Both the position numbers and the translations under genes were made by a program. From Methanolobus sediminis (GTDB lineage: Archaea; Halobacteriota; Methanosarcinia; Methanosarcinales; Methanosarcinaceae), in NCBI RefSeq assembly GCF_031312595.1, contig NZ_CP133592.1:2728001-2792000 (forward strand): a DNA stretch of 64,000 bases, in the 5' to 3' direction. This document shows positions 34,412 through 44,098 of the stretch, in pieces (position 1 is the stretch's first letter; every line of letters begins with the position of its first letter). Under the pieces are notes generated by a model. That model did not search any database, was not told the origin of the DNA, and saw nothing but the letters and a program-made list of their open reading frames with translations.

Positions 34412-35818
34412 GTGATTTTTATCCAGAGGGACATCAGGTTTTTGGCAGTATTTCTAATTATCACTCTTCTAGTTGTAACTTCTTCTGGCTGTACTGATAC
34501 ACAAACACAGGAAGTATCTGAAGATAAAGATATGGAGCAAAATGCCAGTATGAACCAGACCATTGATTCTGAACCGGTTAGTTTCACCCTGACACTCAAA
34601 AAAGCAGCAGTGTTGGAAATAGATAATGGATACTCTCTGAAAGTTCTGGAGATAAGCAAGCAAAGCAGAGATGTTCGCATCTCTTTCAGAAAAGATGGGA
34701 ATGAATATACTACTGGTACATTGTCTGAGAATAAAACATACAGTATAAAAGACACAAATGGGGAAAATACCATATACAACATCCAGATAGTCAGGATATC
34801 TGACAACAGTTTCTCTGTTGAACTGAGCTATACTATCAATCCTGCAATATTCCTTGAAACCGAAATATATGAAGGTGAAATTACACACACAGATGTGAAA
34901 ATTAACAGCAACACCATAATAAGGTCGTATCGCTGGGAATACGATAATACGGATTTTTCAGTTGAATATGAATATGATACGGATGCATATGACGCATATT
35001 CACAAAGGAGTCGAAACCGAGATTTCAGTCATTTTGTAAATGACCCTTATGATGACGAACTTATATCCATGATAACAGAACAGATGGCTGAGCTTGCAGA
35101 GTCTAATGGTTATAACAGGGATGAGGTTCCTTATATTGTAATGGCTTTTGTGCAGTCACTTCCCTATGTAAGTGACAGTGCTTCTGCAGGTTACGATGAA
35201 TATCCACGTTTTCCCTTTGAAACCCTTTATCATGGAGGAGGGGACTGTGAGGACTCATCCATTTTACTTGCAGCTCTGCTTTATGATATGGGATATGGTG
35301 TGGCACTGGTTGAGTTCCCAGGACATATGGGTGTAGGTGTTAAAGGTGCAGATGGCCTGGAAGGCAGCTATTTTGATTATTCAGGAATCCGCTACTATTA
35401 TCTTGAAACAACGAATTCTGGATGGGAAGTAGGTGTGATACCTGATGAATATGCCAGTCTTGAAGCTTCAGTTCAACCTGTTCTAAGCTCATATCCACAA
35501 CTCCAGATAGGATTCAGTGGCAGTGCACGAGGAAATAATTATGTAACCTATGCAGACCTTGAGGTCGAAGTGACTAATGTAGGTTCAGATGTTGCTGAAG
35601 ATCTAGTTATTTATTCAGCCCTTGAAAGCACAACCCCAAATATGGTATGGGATAATCTCAGAACTGATACTCATGAGAATTTGGATGTTGATGAAACCGT
35701 GACCTACACAATATCCAATCTAAAGGTTCCTTATGGAGAAGTCTATCGTGTGGGAATAAGGGCTTGGAGCTCAAACTCTGAGACCGAATACGTTTATAGT
35801 GATTGGGCAACAGCCTGA
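34412..35818 (+). CDS. Transglutaminase-like surface lipoprotein
   Basis: A 468-residue exported protein with a lipobox (VVTSSGC), a beta-rich N-terminal half, a transglutaminase-like cysteine-peptidase core with Cys in GGGDCEDSS (about 279) and His in GHMGVGV (about 305), and a C-terminal CARDB-like beta domain. The catalytic Cys/His are present, the third residue is likely the downstream Asp in SYFDYSG. The exact start is unsettled (GTG at 34412 or the TTG near 34442). Probably a surface-anchored enzyme. Confidence 0.8.
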   Translation: MIFIQRDIRFLAVFLIITLLVVTSSGCTDTQTQEVSEDKDMEQNASMNQTIDSEPVSFTLTLKKAAVLEIDNGYSLKVLEISKQSRDVRISFRKDGNEYTTGTLSENKTYSIKDTNGENTIYNIQIVRISDNSFSVELSYTINPAIFLETEIYEGEITHTDVKINSNTIIRSYRWEYDNTDFSVEYEYDTDAYDAYSQRSRNRDFSHFVNDPYDDELISMITEQMAELAESNGYNRDEVPYIVMAFVQSLPYVSDSASAGYDEYPRFPFETLYHGGGDCEDSSILLAALLYDMGYGVALVEFPGHMGVGVKGADGLEGSYFDYSGIRYYYLETTNSGWEVGVIPDEYASLEASVQPVLSSYPQLQIGFSGSARGNNYVTYADLEVEVTNVGSDVAEDLVIYSALESTTPNMVWDNLRTDTHENLDVDETVTYTISNLKVPYGEVYRVGIRAWSSNSETEYVYSDWATA

Positions 35819-35847
35819 AATTGTAGGTTAAAAACGAAAAGTAAAGT

Positions 35848-35869
35848 AAAGAAGGATTTTTCCTTCTTT
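35848..35869. terminator. Shared terminator between the transglutaminase and decarboxylase genes
   Basis: AAAGAAGGA/TCCTTCTTT stem with a four-T loop, followed by T-rich (plus) or A-rich sequence on both sides, lies between two converging genes. Symmetry fits a bidirectional terminator. Confidence 0.65.
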
Positions 35870-37044
35870 TATCTCATAATATATGCTTTCAAAGGCGGTA
35901 AGCCGTTAAAAGCAATGGAACTGTAACTCTGTGTATAAGCTCCGGTAGTGAATATGTAAAGTCTTTCATTTTCATGCAGGCTTTCAGGGAACACATATTT
36001 GTGATCTTCGTAAAGAATATCCATGCTATCACATGTGGGGCCTGCAAGAATCACTTCTTCTTCGTATCCTTCACTTTCTGAATAGATAGGATACTTAATG
36101 CATTCGTCAAGTGTTTCAATGAGTCCACCGAACTTTCCTATATCAAGATATACCCAGTGATACTGGTTCAGCTTTGCTTTCTTCGATATCATTATGACCT
36201 CTGTCACAATGACACCTGCATCAGCAACCAATGACCTGCCAGGCTCTATTATAATCTCCGGATGGTCCTCACCAAAGTCTTCCTGTATGAAACGAAGAAT
36301 CTCGTGTGCATATGTTTCGAGTTCATTAGCAGGTGACATATATTTAGCAGGGAACCCTCCACCAAGATTTATCATTTTAAGCTTAATACCCTCGAGGGCT
36401 ACTGCCTCAAAGAGGTATTTGCATTTTGAAAGGGCATTATCCCATTGTCCTATATCACGCTGCTGCGAACCGACATGGAAAGAAAGACCATATGGTTCAA
36501 GTCCCATATTATGTGCTTCAATTATCAATTCATAAATAACATCAGGGTGGGCTCCGAATTTTCTTGATAACGGCCAGTCTGCACCATCACTTTCAGTGAG
36601 CAGACGGAAGAAGACGCGTGATCCAGGAGCATTTCTTGCGATCTTATGCAGGTCACTCTCTGAATCTGTTGCAAACATCCTGACGCCTTTTTGATATGCA
36701 TATGCAATATCTTTTTCCTTCTTAATGGTGTTACCATAGCTGATCCTCTCTGGCTGGACACCAAGTCTCAGAAGCTGGTCAATCTCATATACAGTTGCTG
36801 CATCGAAATTGGACCCTTTATCTCGAAGGGAGGAAATGACTTCATCAAGGGGATTTGCCTTTACTGCATAGTATATTTTTACATAAGGCATATTTTTGAC
36901 AAGTTTATCATACATTTTCTCCACTTTGGACAGGTCTACTATAAGAAACGGAGTCTCTTTATCTTTAGAAAACTCTTTAATCTTCTTAAAGTCAGCCTCT
37001 GATGTGAAATCACTCAGAGGAAAGTCATATTGCACTTTTCTCAT
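35869..37044 (-). CDS. Ornithine-decarboxylase-like PLP enzyme (group IV / fold III)
   Basis: A 391-residue fold-type III decarboxylase. The PLP lysine lies in YAVKANP (residue 62), the phosphate-binding loop in MINLGGGFPAKY, then EPGRSLVADAGV, and the catalytic Cys in GPTCDSMD (about 336). These are the signatures of eukaryotic-type ornithine decarboxylase and related lysine/diaminopimelate or carboxynorspermidine decarboxylases. Substrate choice cannot be fixed from sequence, but ornithine is most likely. It would make putrescine for polyamines. Confidence 0.85.
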   Translation of the reverse strand: MRKVQYDFPLSDFTSEADFKKIKEFSKDKETPFLIVDLSKVEKMYDKLVKNMPYVKIYYAVKANPLDEVISSLRDKGSNFDAATVYEIDQLLRLGVQPERISYGNTIKKEKDIAYAYQKGVRMFATDSESDLHKIARNAPGSRVFFRLLTESDGADWPLSRKFGAHPDVIYELIIEAHNMGLEPYGLSFHVGSQQRDIGQWDNALSKCKYLFEAVALEGIKLKMINLGGGFPAKYMSPANELETYAHEILRFIQEDFGEDHPEIIIEPGRSLVADAGVIVTEVIMISKKAKLNQYHWVYLDIGKFGGLIETLDECIKYPIYSESEGYEEEVILAGPTCDSMDILYEDHKYVFPESLHENERLYIFTTGAYTQSYSSIAFNGLPPLKAYIMR

Positions 37045-37446
37045 ATCTACTCCTTTTAGGTTTCTAAATAAGCATTATTTATGAATATTAAGACTAACAA
37101 ACAGTTTTAAATTAATATTTCAAATAAATACTTGATAAATCTCCCCTATTATCATTTTAAGTATTTAAAACTGATTCTTCATTGTTTTAAATGAAATGTA
37201 TTCTGAAAAAATAGATATATACCAGGTTGGTTCAGTATTTAAGAAAAACAACAGTTGATACCCATACAATATGAGAATTATACTGATTATTTCAATGAAA
37301 ATTGAAATTCATACCTTATTTAAAAGGATGGTGGAAAAAACTTACTAATTACTCTTATTATGCTTTTGGCCCGATGTTACCCTTGTACTTGCGTGTTGAA
37401 GAACATCTATCTGGTAAAATGGGCCAAAAAATCTATTTAAAATCAA

Positions 37447-38188
37447 TTAATCGCTGGCATTCTCTTCACTGTAAGGAAATGAAGCCAATTCAAAGGTTGT
37501 ATTTACAAGAATCTGCTGGCTTAATGGCATTGTTATTAAAACGCCTATTATATAGATCAATAAATTGAAAGCAATGGGCCATCCCAAAAATAAACCTGCA
37601 TAATATGGAAGCACACCTACCAGAGCCACAAAACCTACTATCAGACTTATTATCACACTTGTTATGATATTTCCCTTTACAATTCCTGCGCTTTCAGACA
37701 AAGCATCTGTCACATCATATCCTTTGATAACATAAAGAGGAAGCATATAGAACATGAAAAACACAGGAATCAGAATTATACAAAAAAACTGCAAGATAAA
37801 GAATGCCTGCTATTGCCAGAGTTACTGATTCAGGTATAGAGGAACTGGAAGAACCTAGAGTAAATATAATGCCAAATGAAAGTATTCCGACAAAAAATAA
37901 CAATATCATTGCCACAATTGAGAGCAAAACAGCGATTATCATCACAAAAAGCATGTATTTCCAGCTACGAACAAAATTTCCGTCTCTAAATCCATCCAGA
38001 ACATCCATTCCGTTAACCATTTCATTTCTTGCACCTTTTGCAATCATCATAACAAACCCATAGAGCAGTGGGGGAGCTGTGACAAAAAGTATGGACCCAA
38101 AACTCATAATTACTGTTGCGATTGCATAGGCGACAAAATTATTCAAAACTGCTTTAAATGAATTACCTAAGAGATTACCATATTCCAT
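37447..38188 (-). pseudogene. DUF4013 membrane protein split by a frameshift
   Basis: The N-terminal frame (38188 to about 37790) encodes MEYGNLLGNSFKAVLNNF and several TM segments; the C-terminal frame (about 37794 to 37447) continues with FFCIILIPVFFMFYMLPLYV and VTDALSESAGIVKGNIITS. Joined they give a protein of about 245 residues, normal for DUF4013 multi-pass proteins. The switch occurs at a TTTTTTT run (minus strand), so slippage, sequencing error or true decay are all possible. The spacer 37045-37446 is AT-rich without a supported gene. Confidence 0.75.
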
Positions 38189-38408
38189 CTGATCACTTTT
38201 CTTCTATTCTTTCAAAAAATATGAATGATTAATAAATAACTTATATTCTATTAAATGTTATGTAAATAAGTATACATATAATTGAAATAAATAGAAGTGA
38301 AATATAAAAACAGAAGAAGAAGAAACGATCAAAGCTTCATCGCCTCAATTCATTCTTTTGAAATTGTTCTTCTTCTTATTGTTCCTGGATTTTCCCAAGA
38401 ACTCCCTG

Positions 38409-39146
38409 TTACTTAATGATATAAGTGACCTGTACAGTCATTGAAACAGTTGATTCACCCGGACTGATTGGTGTTGAAGTTCCCTCAGCTACCGGCATTT
38501 CTTGTGCTATGCTATAAATTGCTGAGACACCACTATTATCATTTACAGATGAAGTTTTCACGCCTGTGATCTTTACATTCAGAGTACTTGCAAGCGTATC
38601 TGCTTTTGAGCGTGAATCGTTTACAGCTTCTGAAATAAGCTCATCACGAAGTTGTTTCTGCATTGCACCTGATACGGAGAATGACAGACTGCCGATCTGA
38701 TTAGCTCCGGCTGCAGCAGACCTGTCAATGATCTCGTTGATCATGTCCAGTTTTTGAGTGGTTATTTCCACACTATTATAAGCTGAATAGCCGGTTATGG
38801 TTCTTCCGCCAGTGTAATTATATATCGGTGATACTGAAACATAAGAAGTTTGCATTTCCTTATCTTCTAAGCCTATAGCCTTTAATTCATTAACTACCGC
38901 ATTCATTATTGCAGCATTTTCGTTGCTTGATCCGTTTGCCGTTTTGGCCTGGGTCACAACCCCAATACTAATTGATGCAGTATCAGGCACGACTTTCTGC
39001 TCCGCATATCCACTCATAAAAATTGTATTCTCTGTATTTTGTTGTGCTGTTCTCTGTGATTCTGCGTATAATGCTGCTGCCATCAGTGCCAGAGCTATTG
39101 CAAGAACCAGAATTAAATAAAATTGTTTATTGTTTTCCTGTGACAA
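38409..39146 (-). CDS. SIMPL (DUF541) exported protein
   Basis: About 245 residues from the TTG at 39146, preferred over an in-frame ATG 39 codons upstream because GGGAGTG lies just ahead and the N-terminus then becomes a signal anchor (FYLILVLAIALALMAAALYAES). Core SIMPL segments are ISIGVVTQAKTANGSSNENAAIMNAVVNELKAIGLEDKEMQTSYVSVSPIYN and ITGYSAYNSVEITTQKLDMINEIIDRSAAAGANQIGSLSFS. SIMPL proteins occur in the envelope of bacteria and archaea; function unresolved. Confidence 0.88.
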   Translation of the reverse strand: MSQENNKQFYLILVLAIALALMAAALYAESQRTAQQNTENTIFMSGYAEQKVVPDTASISIGVVTQAKTANGSSNENAAIMNAVVNELKAIGLEDKEMQTSYVSVSPIYNYTGGRTITGYSAYNSVEITTQKLDMINEIIDRSAAAGANQIGSLSFSVSGAMQKQLRDELISEAVNDSRSKADTLASTLNVKITGVKTSSVNDNSGVSAIYSIAQEMPVAEGTSTPISPGESTVSMTVQVTYIIK

Positions 39147-39296
39147 ATTACACACTCCCTTTAATTTCACTTTATTATTCTTTATTAATCCTAATATAAC
39201 CTTGTCCCATTCGTTTTTCTTTAGAATAACATTATCAGGTATTCTGGTGTTGTTACCTGCCAAAAACTAAAATACATTGCATGCTCTTTTCATTAT

Positions 39297-40736
39297 ATGA
39301 GTTCAATTCACGAAGATCTGGTCAAATCGCTCAACTCCAAACAGGAAGCATATGTTAATCTGGAATTGCCTGATCCGACAAACGGTGAATATCTCCTTGG
39401 TGTTTTCCATCTGAGACCCGGTGGAAAATTCAATATTCTGCAGGCAGCTGCTGAAGTTGCAGCTGAATCATCAACAGGTACTAATTTTAAGGTAAATACA
39501 GAGACTTCATTTTCCAGAGTTATGAATGCCCTGGTTTACCAGCTTGATCTGGAACGTGAACTCATATGGATCGCATATCCCTGGAGACTTTTTGACAGGG
39601 GAGGAAATGTACAGAACATTCTCACCTATATTGTAGGTAATATCCTCGGAATGAAGGAAGTAGCAGCCCTGAAACTCCTGGATGTATGGTTCCCTCCATC
39701 TATGCTTGAACAGTATGACGGTCCAAGCTATACGGTCGATGACATGAGGAAGTACCTTGATGTCTATGACAGGCCAATTCTCGGAACTATAGTCAAGCCA
39801 AAAATGGGACTTACATCTGCTGAGTATGCAGAAGTCTGTTATGATTTCTGGGTTGGTGGCGGTGATTTTGTCAAGAACGATGAACCACAGGCCAATCAGG
39901 ATTTCTGTCCATATGACAAGATGGTAAAACATGTGAAGGAAGCAATGGATAAAGCTGTTCGTGAAACAGGACACAAAAAGGTACATTCATTTAACGTATC
40001 AGCTGCTGATTTTGACACCATGATCGAAAGGTGTGAAATGATAGTCAATGCAGGTTTTGAGCCTGGAAGCTATGCATTCCTCATTGATGGAATTACAGCA
40101 GGCTGGATGGCTGTTCAGACACTCAGAAGAAGATACCCGGGCGTTTTCATTCACTTCCACAGGGCAGCACATGGAGCATTCACAAGACCTGAAAATCCAC
40201 TGGGCTTCTCAGTACTTGTCCTGTCCAAATTCGCAAGGCTTGCCGGTGCTTCAGGAATCCACACAGGAACTGCAGGTGTTGGAAAAATGCAGGGTACACC
40301 TGAAGAGGATGTGGTTGCAGCACATGGGATACAATACATGAGTGCTGAAGGACACTTCTTCAAACAGAGCTGGTCCAAGATACCTGATACCGATAAAGAT
40401 GCTATTAATATTGTAAATATAGATATGGCACACCATGTAGTGCTTGAAGATGATAGCTGGAGAGGTATGAAAAAATGCTGTCCAATCGTCTCAGGTGGAC
40501 TTAATCCTGTAAGACTTAAGCCTTTTATTGATGTCATGGGAAATGTTGATTTCATAACCACAATGGGATCCGGGGTACATGCTCACCCGGGAAGTACACA
40601 GGACGGAGCTAAAGCCCTTGTACAGGCATGTGATGCATATCTACAGAAGATCGATATTGAAGAATATGCAAAGAGCCATAAGGAACTGGCACAGGCAATT
40701 GAATACTTCACTAAAGCATCAAAGGATGCAATGTGA
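39297..40736 (+). CDS. rbcL: RuBisCO large subunit, form II/III (Methanococcoides burtonii type)
   Basis: A 479-residue RuBisCO. Catalytic residues are intact: KPK at 167-169, carbamylated Lys in GGGDFVKNDEPQ at 193, His in FHFHRAAHGA-like loop, the SGGLNP and TTMGSGVHAHPG phosphate loops. The sequence closely follows the M. burtonii enzyme, including the extra segment around SKIPDTDKDAINIVNIDMAH and WRGMKKCCPIVSG. In archaea this enzyme usually takes part in AMP/nucleotide salvage with AMP phosphorylase and ribose-1,5-bisphosphate isomerase, neither of which is in the window. Upstream spacer is short with a TATA-like taaaatac, so the mRNA may be leaderless. Confidence 0.97.
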   Translation: MSSIHEDLVKSLNSKQEAYVNLELPDPTNGEYLLGVFHLRPGGKFNILQAAAEVAAESSTGTNFKVNTETSFSRVMNALVYQLDLERELIWIAYPWRLFDRGGNVQNILTYIVGNILGMKEVAALKLLDVWFPPSMLEQYDGPSYTVDDMRKYLDVYDRPILGTIVKPKMGLTSAEYAEVCYDFWVGGGDFVKNDEPQANQDFCPYDKMVKHVKEAMDKAVRETGHKKVHSFNVSAADFDTMIERCEMIVNAGFEPGSYAFLIDGITAGWMAVQTLRRRYPGVFIHFHRAAHGAFTRPENPLGFSVLVLSKFARLAGASGIHTGTAGVGKMQGTPEEDVVAAHGIQYMSAEGHFFKQSWSKIPDTDKDAINIVNIDMAHHVVLEDDSWRGMKKCCPIVSGGLNPVRLKPFIDVMGNVDFITTMGSGVHAHPGSTQDGAKALVQACDAYLQKIDIEEYAKSHKELAQAIEYFTKASKDAM

Positions 40737-40764
40737 TTATTAATATAATTTAAGGCTGGCAGGA

Positions 40765-41544
40765 ATGAAATTCAGGGATATAAGAGACATTGTAGACTGG
40801 AATGTCTACTGGCTGCTGTTCATGCTGGCTGAGTTTTCATTGCTTGCAGCACTACCTTATGCAATTACAATGTCAGGTGATGCACTGTATGATATGGCCA
40901 TGGCAATTCCTACCATTCTGGCTGCACAGTTTGCCAGGTCAACAGTGATCCTTCTGATCGGTATTTTCACAGGTTTATACCTTGGAAAAAAGGTCGGTCT
41001 GAAAACACCTGTTCTTAGTTCTTTTTTTGAAGACAGGCAGTTACCTTCCAATTTCAAACCAGCTTTTAAGTTATCTGTTATATTTGGTGTAATTATATCT
41101 CTGCTAATTCTGATTTTGGACATATTCGTATTTGCAAGAGATTCAGAACCATTGTTGGTTTATCTGGCAACACCTCCACTTTGGCAGCGATTTATGTATT
41201 CATTTTATGTAGGAGTCACTGAAGAAGTCGTATTAAGGCTCTTTCTAATGACATTTCTGGTATGGATCACCTGGAAAATTAAGAAGAACTCAGAAGGAAA
41301 AGCTACTGATGCTGGTGCCTGGCTATCGATTATAATTGTAAGCTCAATTTATAGTATTATTTACCTGTTTTTTTCCAGAGAAAACATAGACCCTGCGATT
41401 GCTATGTCTATTGCTGTTTCTAATTGGATTGCAGGCACTGCCTTTGGATGGATTTACTGGAAAAAAGGACTGGAATATTCTATCATAGCTAATCTCACTG
41501 CTACTATGATGCTTTTTGTGGTATTCGGGTCACTGGTTCATTAG
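40765..41544 (+). CDS. CPBP-family intramembrane metalloprotease-like protein
   Basis: A 259-residue membrane protein with about six or seven TM segments. GVTEEVVLRLFLMT carries the EExxxR motif of CPBP/CAAX-type intramembrane proteases; SIIYLFFSR and ISNWIAGTAFGWIYWKKG resemble the later conserved segments. It starts only 28 bases after the RuBisCO stop, so the two may be co-transcribed, but a functional connection is not evident. Confidence 0.7.
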   Translation: MKFRDIRDIVDWNVYWLLFMLAEFSLLAALPYAITMSGDALYDMAMAIPTILAAQFARSTVILLIGIFTGLYLGKKVGLKTPVLSSFFEDRQLPSNFKPAFKLSVIFGVIISLLILILDIFVFARDSEPLLVYLATPPLWQRFMYSFYVGVTEEVVLRLFLMTFLVWITWKIKKNSEGKATDAGAWLSIIIVSSIYSIIYLFFSRENIDPAIAMSIAVSNWIAGTAFGWIYWKKGLEYSIIANLTATMMLFVVFGSLVH

Positions 41545-41684
41545 ACAGACAAAACACATTTTACCAATCATTCTACCTATGAACTCTCATTTTACAAGTC
41601 GAAAAATAAAATTAAACTAAAGATAAGAAAAAACAAACAAAAATAAAGAGAAGGCTAGTGGGAATTCTTAATGACAATAACCCC

Positions 41685-41879
41685 GGTCTTAAAGACCTGA
41701 ATCCCCTTTGCTCATACTCCATGAATCTGAATAACTAAAGATTACTAAAGCCTGAACGTAACAAACCTAATGTGTGTGGTTGTGGGAGTAATGTGGCAGG
41801 TTTGTTATCGTTCATGTGCTTTTGTACGTTTCGCTTTAGTTTCTTTCAATCAAAGGCCATATCGTACCACCGTATATGG
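41685..41879. other. Structured intergenic region with three inverted repeats
   Basis: In the 480-base spacer between the CPBP and FKBP genes lie GGTCTT/AAGACC (41685-41697), a 15-16-bp imperfect stem TGAACGTAACAAACCT (41753-41768) with AGGTTTGTTATCGTTCA (41798-41814), and CCATATCG/CGTATATGG (41857-41879). No credible coding frame covers them. The layout fits a small RNA, an untranslated leader, or the end of a decayed IS200/605-type element. Confidence 0.45.
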
Positions 41880-42024
41880 TCATGCAATCTTTCGCATATT
41901 CAGCTTGTGACTGCAATTCCTAATATATTTTTCTACTATATAAATATATGTTTACTTTAATGTATAATGAGTATCATCATCATTATATGTTTGATTTAGA
42001 CAGTTATAATATAAAATGATATAA

Positions 42025-42450
42025 TTATACTTCAACCACTATGATCTTGAATGTCAGAGCCTTGCCTGCAAGCGGATGGTTAAGATCAAAAGTAACTTCA
42101 TCTTCTGTAAGATCAACGATCTTTGCTGGGATTGTCTGTCCATGAGGAGACTGAACCCAGAATGTCTTACCTACTTCCATTTCCATGTCAGACCTTACAA
42201 GATCCCTTGACACTGTATCCTTGAGTGCTGCATTGTATTCCCCATAAGCATCTTTAGCTTCGATCCTGAACTCTTTCTCATCTCCAACTTCAAGGCCTTT
42301 AACCGCTTCATCAAAGCCTTTAATCACATTACCAGCACCAACTGTGAACTCCAGTGGCTGACCATGTGTTTCAGATGCATCAAAAACTGAACCATCATCA
42401 AGTAATCCAACATATTCTATCTTTACTGTATCTCCATCTTTAATTGCCAT
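42025..42450 (-). CDS. FKBP-type peptidyl-prolyl cis-trans isomerase (SlyD-like)
   Basis: About 141 residues from the ATG at 42450; a longer open frame upstream lacks family sequence. FKBP halves DTVKIEYVGLLDDGSVFDAS and PLEFTVGAGNVIKGFDEAVKGLEVGDEKEF flank an insert-in-flap domain (AKDAYGEYNAALKDTVSRDL, then DLNHPLAGKALTFKIIVVEV), as in archaeal short-type FKBPs with chaperone activity. Confidence 0.93.
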   Translation of the reverse strand: MAIKDGDTVKIEYVGLLDDGSVFDASETHGQPLEFTVGAGNVIKGFDEAVKGLEVGDEKEFRIEAKDAYGEYNAALKDTVSRDLVRSDMEMEVGKTFWVQSPHGQTIPAKIVDLTEDEVTFDLNHPLAGKALTFKIIVVEV

Positions 42451-42611
42451 AATTATCAACTCAGTTAAACTCAATTCTGTAAACTTTAGTGCATCGGAGG
42501 CGACAACAATACTTAGGTGTTTTGGTGATAAACACATATTAAAACTGAACAAAATATTGCAATAACTGTATGCTATTTATAACAGGAATCCTCTAATTCT
42601 CAATAAAACTC

Positions 42612-44081
42612 ATGGACCCAAACATGGTAGCAACAACCAATGGCATTACTCTGTCATCAAAAGATGCGGAGAATTATCAGATATCTCAAAAATCACCTTT
42701 AGCTGATAAAACACAGAAACAGATAGTTCTGCTCATAGCCATACTGGCAGGTTTTATCACTCCCTTTGACGGTTCGGCAGTGAATATAGCTTTACCTACC
42801 ATGGGGGCAGAGTTCAATATGAATGCTATCTCACTTTCCTGGGTAGCTACAGCTTATCTTCTTTCTTCGGCAGTGTTCCTTGTGCCTTTCGGAAAACTCG
42901 CTGATATATACGGAAGAAAAAAGGTCTTTCTTTATGGAATAATCATCTTCAGTCTGGCGTCTCTGACGTTGACCATGGTTCCTACAGAAGGGATGCTCAT
43001 CGGTATCCGTGTTATTCAGGGTCTGGGAAGTGCCATGATCTTTGGTACAGGAGCTGCAATTATCACATCTGTATTTCCCCCCGGAGAAAGGGGTGGAGCT
43101 CTTGGCATATATATCACTGCAGTCTACGTAGGACTTTCCATGGGTCCGTTCCTTGGAGGAATAATGACTCAGCACCTTGGCTGGAGAAGCATTTTCCTTG
43201 TCAATGTCCCAATAGGTGCTATTGCAGTTTTGCTTGTACTCTGGAAACTCAAAGGTGAATGGGCCGAGTGCCGTGGAGAGAAATTCGACCTTGCAGGCTC
43301 GTTGATCTATGGTTCTGCTGTTATTGCAGTGATGCACGGTTTCTCAACCCTTCCTGAGATCAAGGGTGCAGCCCTTATAGCTTTAGGACTTCTGGGTGTC
43401 GGCCTCTTTGCTCTTTATGAAATGCGTATACCCACACCCGTACTTGATATCAGGCTTCTCACAAGAAACCGTGTCTTTGCACTATCCAACATGTCTGCAC
43501 TTATCAATTACAGTGCAACCTATGCAGTTACATTTCTCCTGAGTCTTGACCTGCAGTACACTAAAGGATTCACTCCGGAGCATGCAGGTATGATCCTTAT
43601 CGCACAGCCTGTTATCCAGGCAATAATATCACCTGTTGCCGGAAGACTTTCTGACCGTATTGAACCCCGCTTGATTGCATCAACCGGAATGGGACTTACA
43701 GCAATCGGACTGTTCTTGTTGACTTTTGTTACGGAAATAACGCCTCTATGGTATGTCATCGGAACACTTGTGCTGCTTGGTGTCGGATTCGGTTTGTTCT
43801 CATCACCAAATACTAATGTTATCATGAGTTCGGTGGACAAAAGGTTCTATGGTGTTGCATCCGGAATGAACGGTACCATGAGACTGCTTGGGCAGATGCT
43901 CTCAATGGGTATTGCCATGATGTTATTCTCCGTTGTAATCGGCCCTGTGGTAATTACTTCTGAGTATTATCCTCAGTTCGTTGCCAGCATGCATTATGCA
44001 TTCATCCTGTTCACGATCTTCTGTATAATAGGAATATTTGCATCTCTTGCAAGAGGAAAGAGTTCTGCAAATAACCATTGA
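42612..44081 (+). CDS. MFS transporter, DHA2 (14-TM, EmrB/QacA-like)
   Basis: A 489-residue membrane protein with about fourteen TM segments. Motifs include TPFDGSAVNIALPTMG (segment 1, DHA2 motif D1), LADIYGRKKVFLYG (motif A), IRVIQGLGSAMIFGTGAAIITSVFPPGERGGALGI (motifs B/C region) and LGWRSIFLVNVPIG. The N-terminal 35 residues are hydrophilic. Predicted proton-driven drug or metabolite exporter. Confidence 0.93.
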   Translation: MDPNMVATTNGITLSSKDAENYQISQKSPLADKTQKQIVLLIAILAGFITPFDGSAVNIALPTMGAEFNMNAISLSWVATAYLLSSAVFLVPFGKLADIYGRKKVFLYGIIIFSLASLTLTMVPTEGMLIGIRVIQGLGSAMIFGTGAAIITSVFPPGERGGALGIYITAVYVGLSMGPFLGGIMTQHLGWRSIFLVNVPIGAIAVLLVLWKLKGEWAECRGEKFDLAGSLIYGSAVIAVMHGFSTLPEIKGAALIALGLLGVGLFALYEMRIPTPVLDIRLLTRNRVFALSNMSALINYSATYAVTFLLSLDLQYTKGFTPEHAGMILIAQPVIQAIISPVAGRLSDRIEPRLIASTGMGLTAIGLFLLTFVTEITPLWYVIGTLVLLGVGFGLFSSPNTNVIMSSVDKRFYGVASGMNGTMRLLGQMLSMGIAMMLFSVVIGPVVITSEYYPQFVASMHYAFILFTIFCIIGIFASLARGKSSANNH

Positions 44082-44098
44082 ACTCTTTTTACTGCTGA

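Noticed and set aside
37302-37568. Plus-strand ORF of 88 codons upstream of and overlapping the DUF4013 gene
   Set aside because: Its second half is antisense to the clear DUF4013 frame, no ribosome site precedes it, and no family motif is seen.
39507-39986. Minus-strand ORF of 159 codons inside the RuBisCO gene
   Set aside because: Antisense shadow of a strongly conserved enzyme; no start signal or family resemblance.
41772-41960. Short plus-strand ORF in the structured spacer with CGCG and FMCFC
   Set aside because: Cys pattern comes from the inverted repeats; no ribosome site, and the frame does not match a TnpB zinc ribbon.
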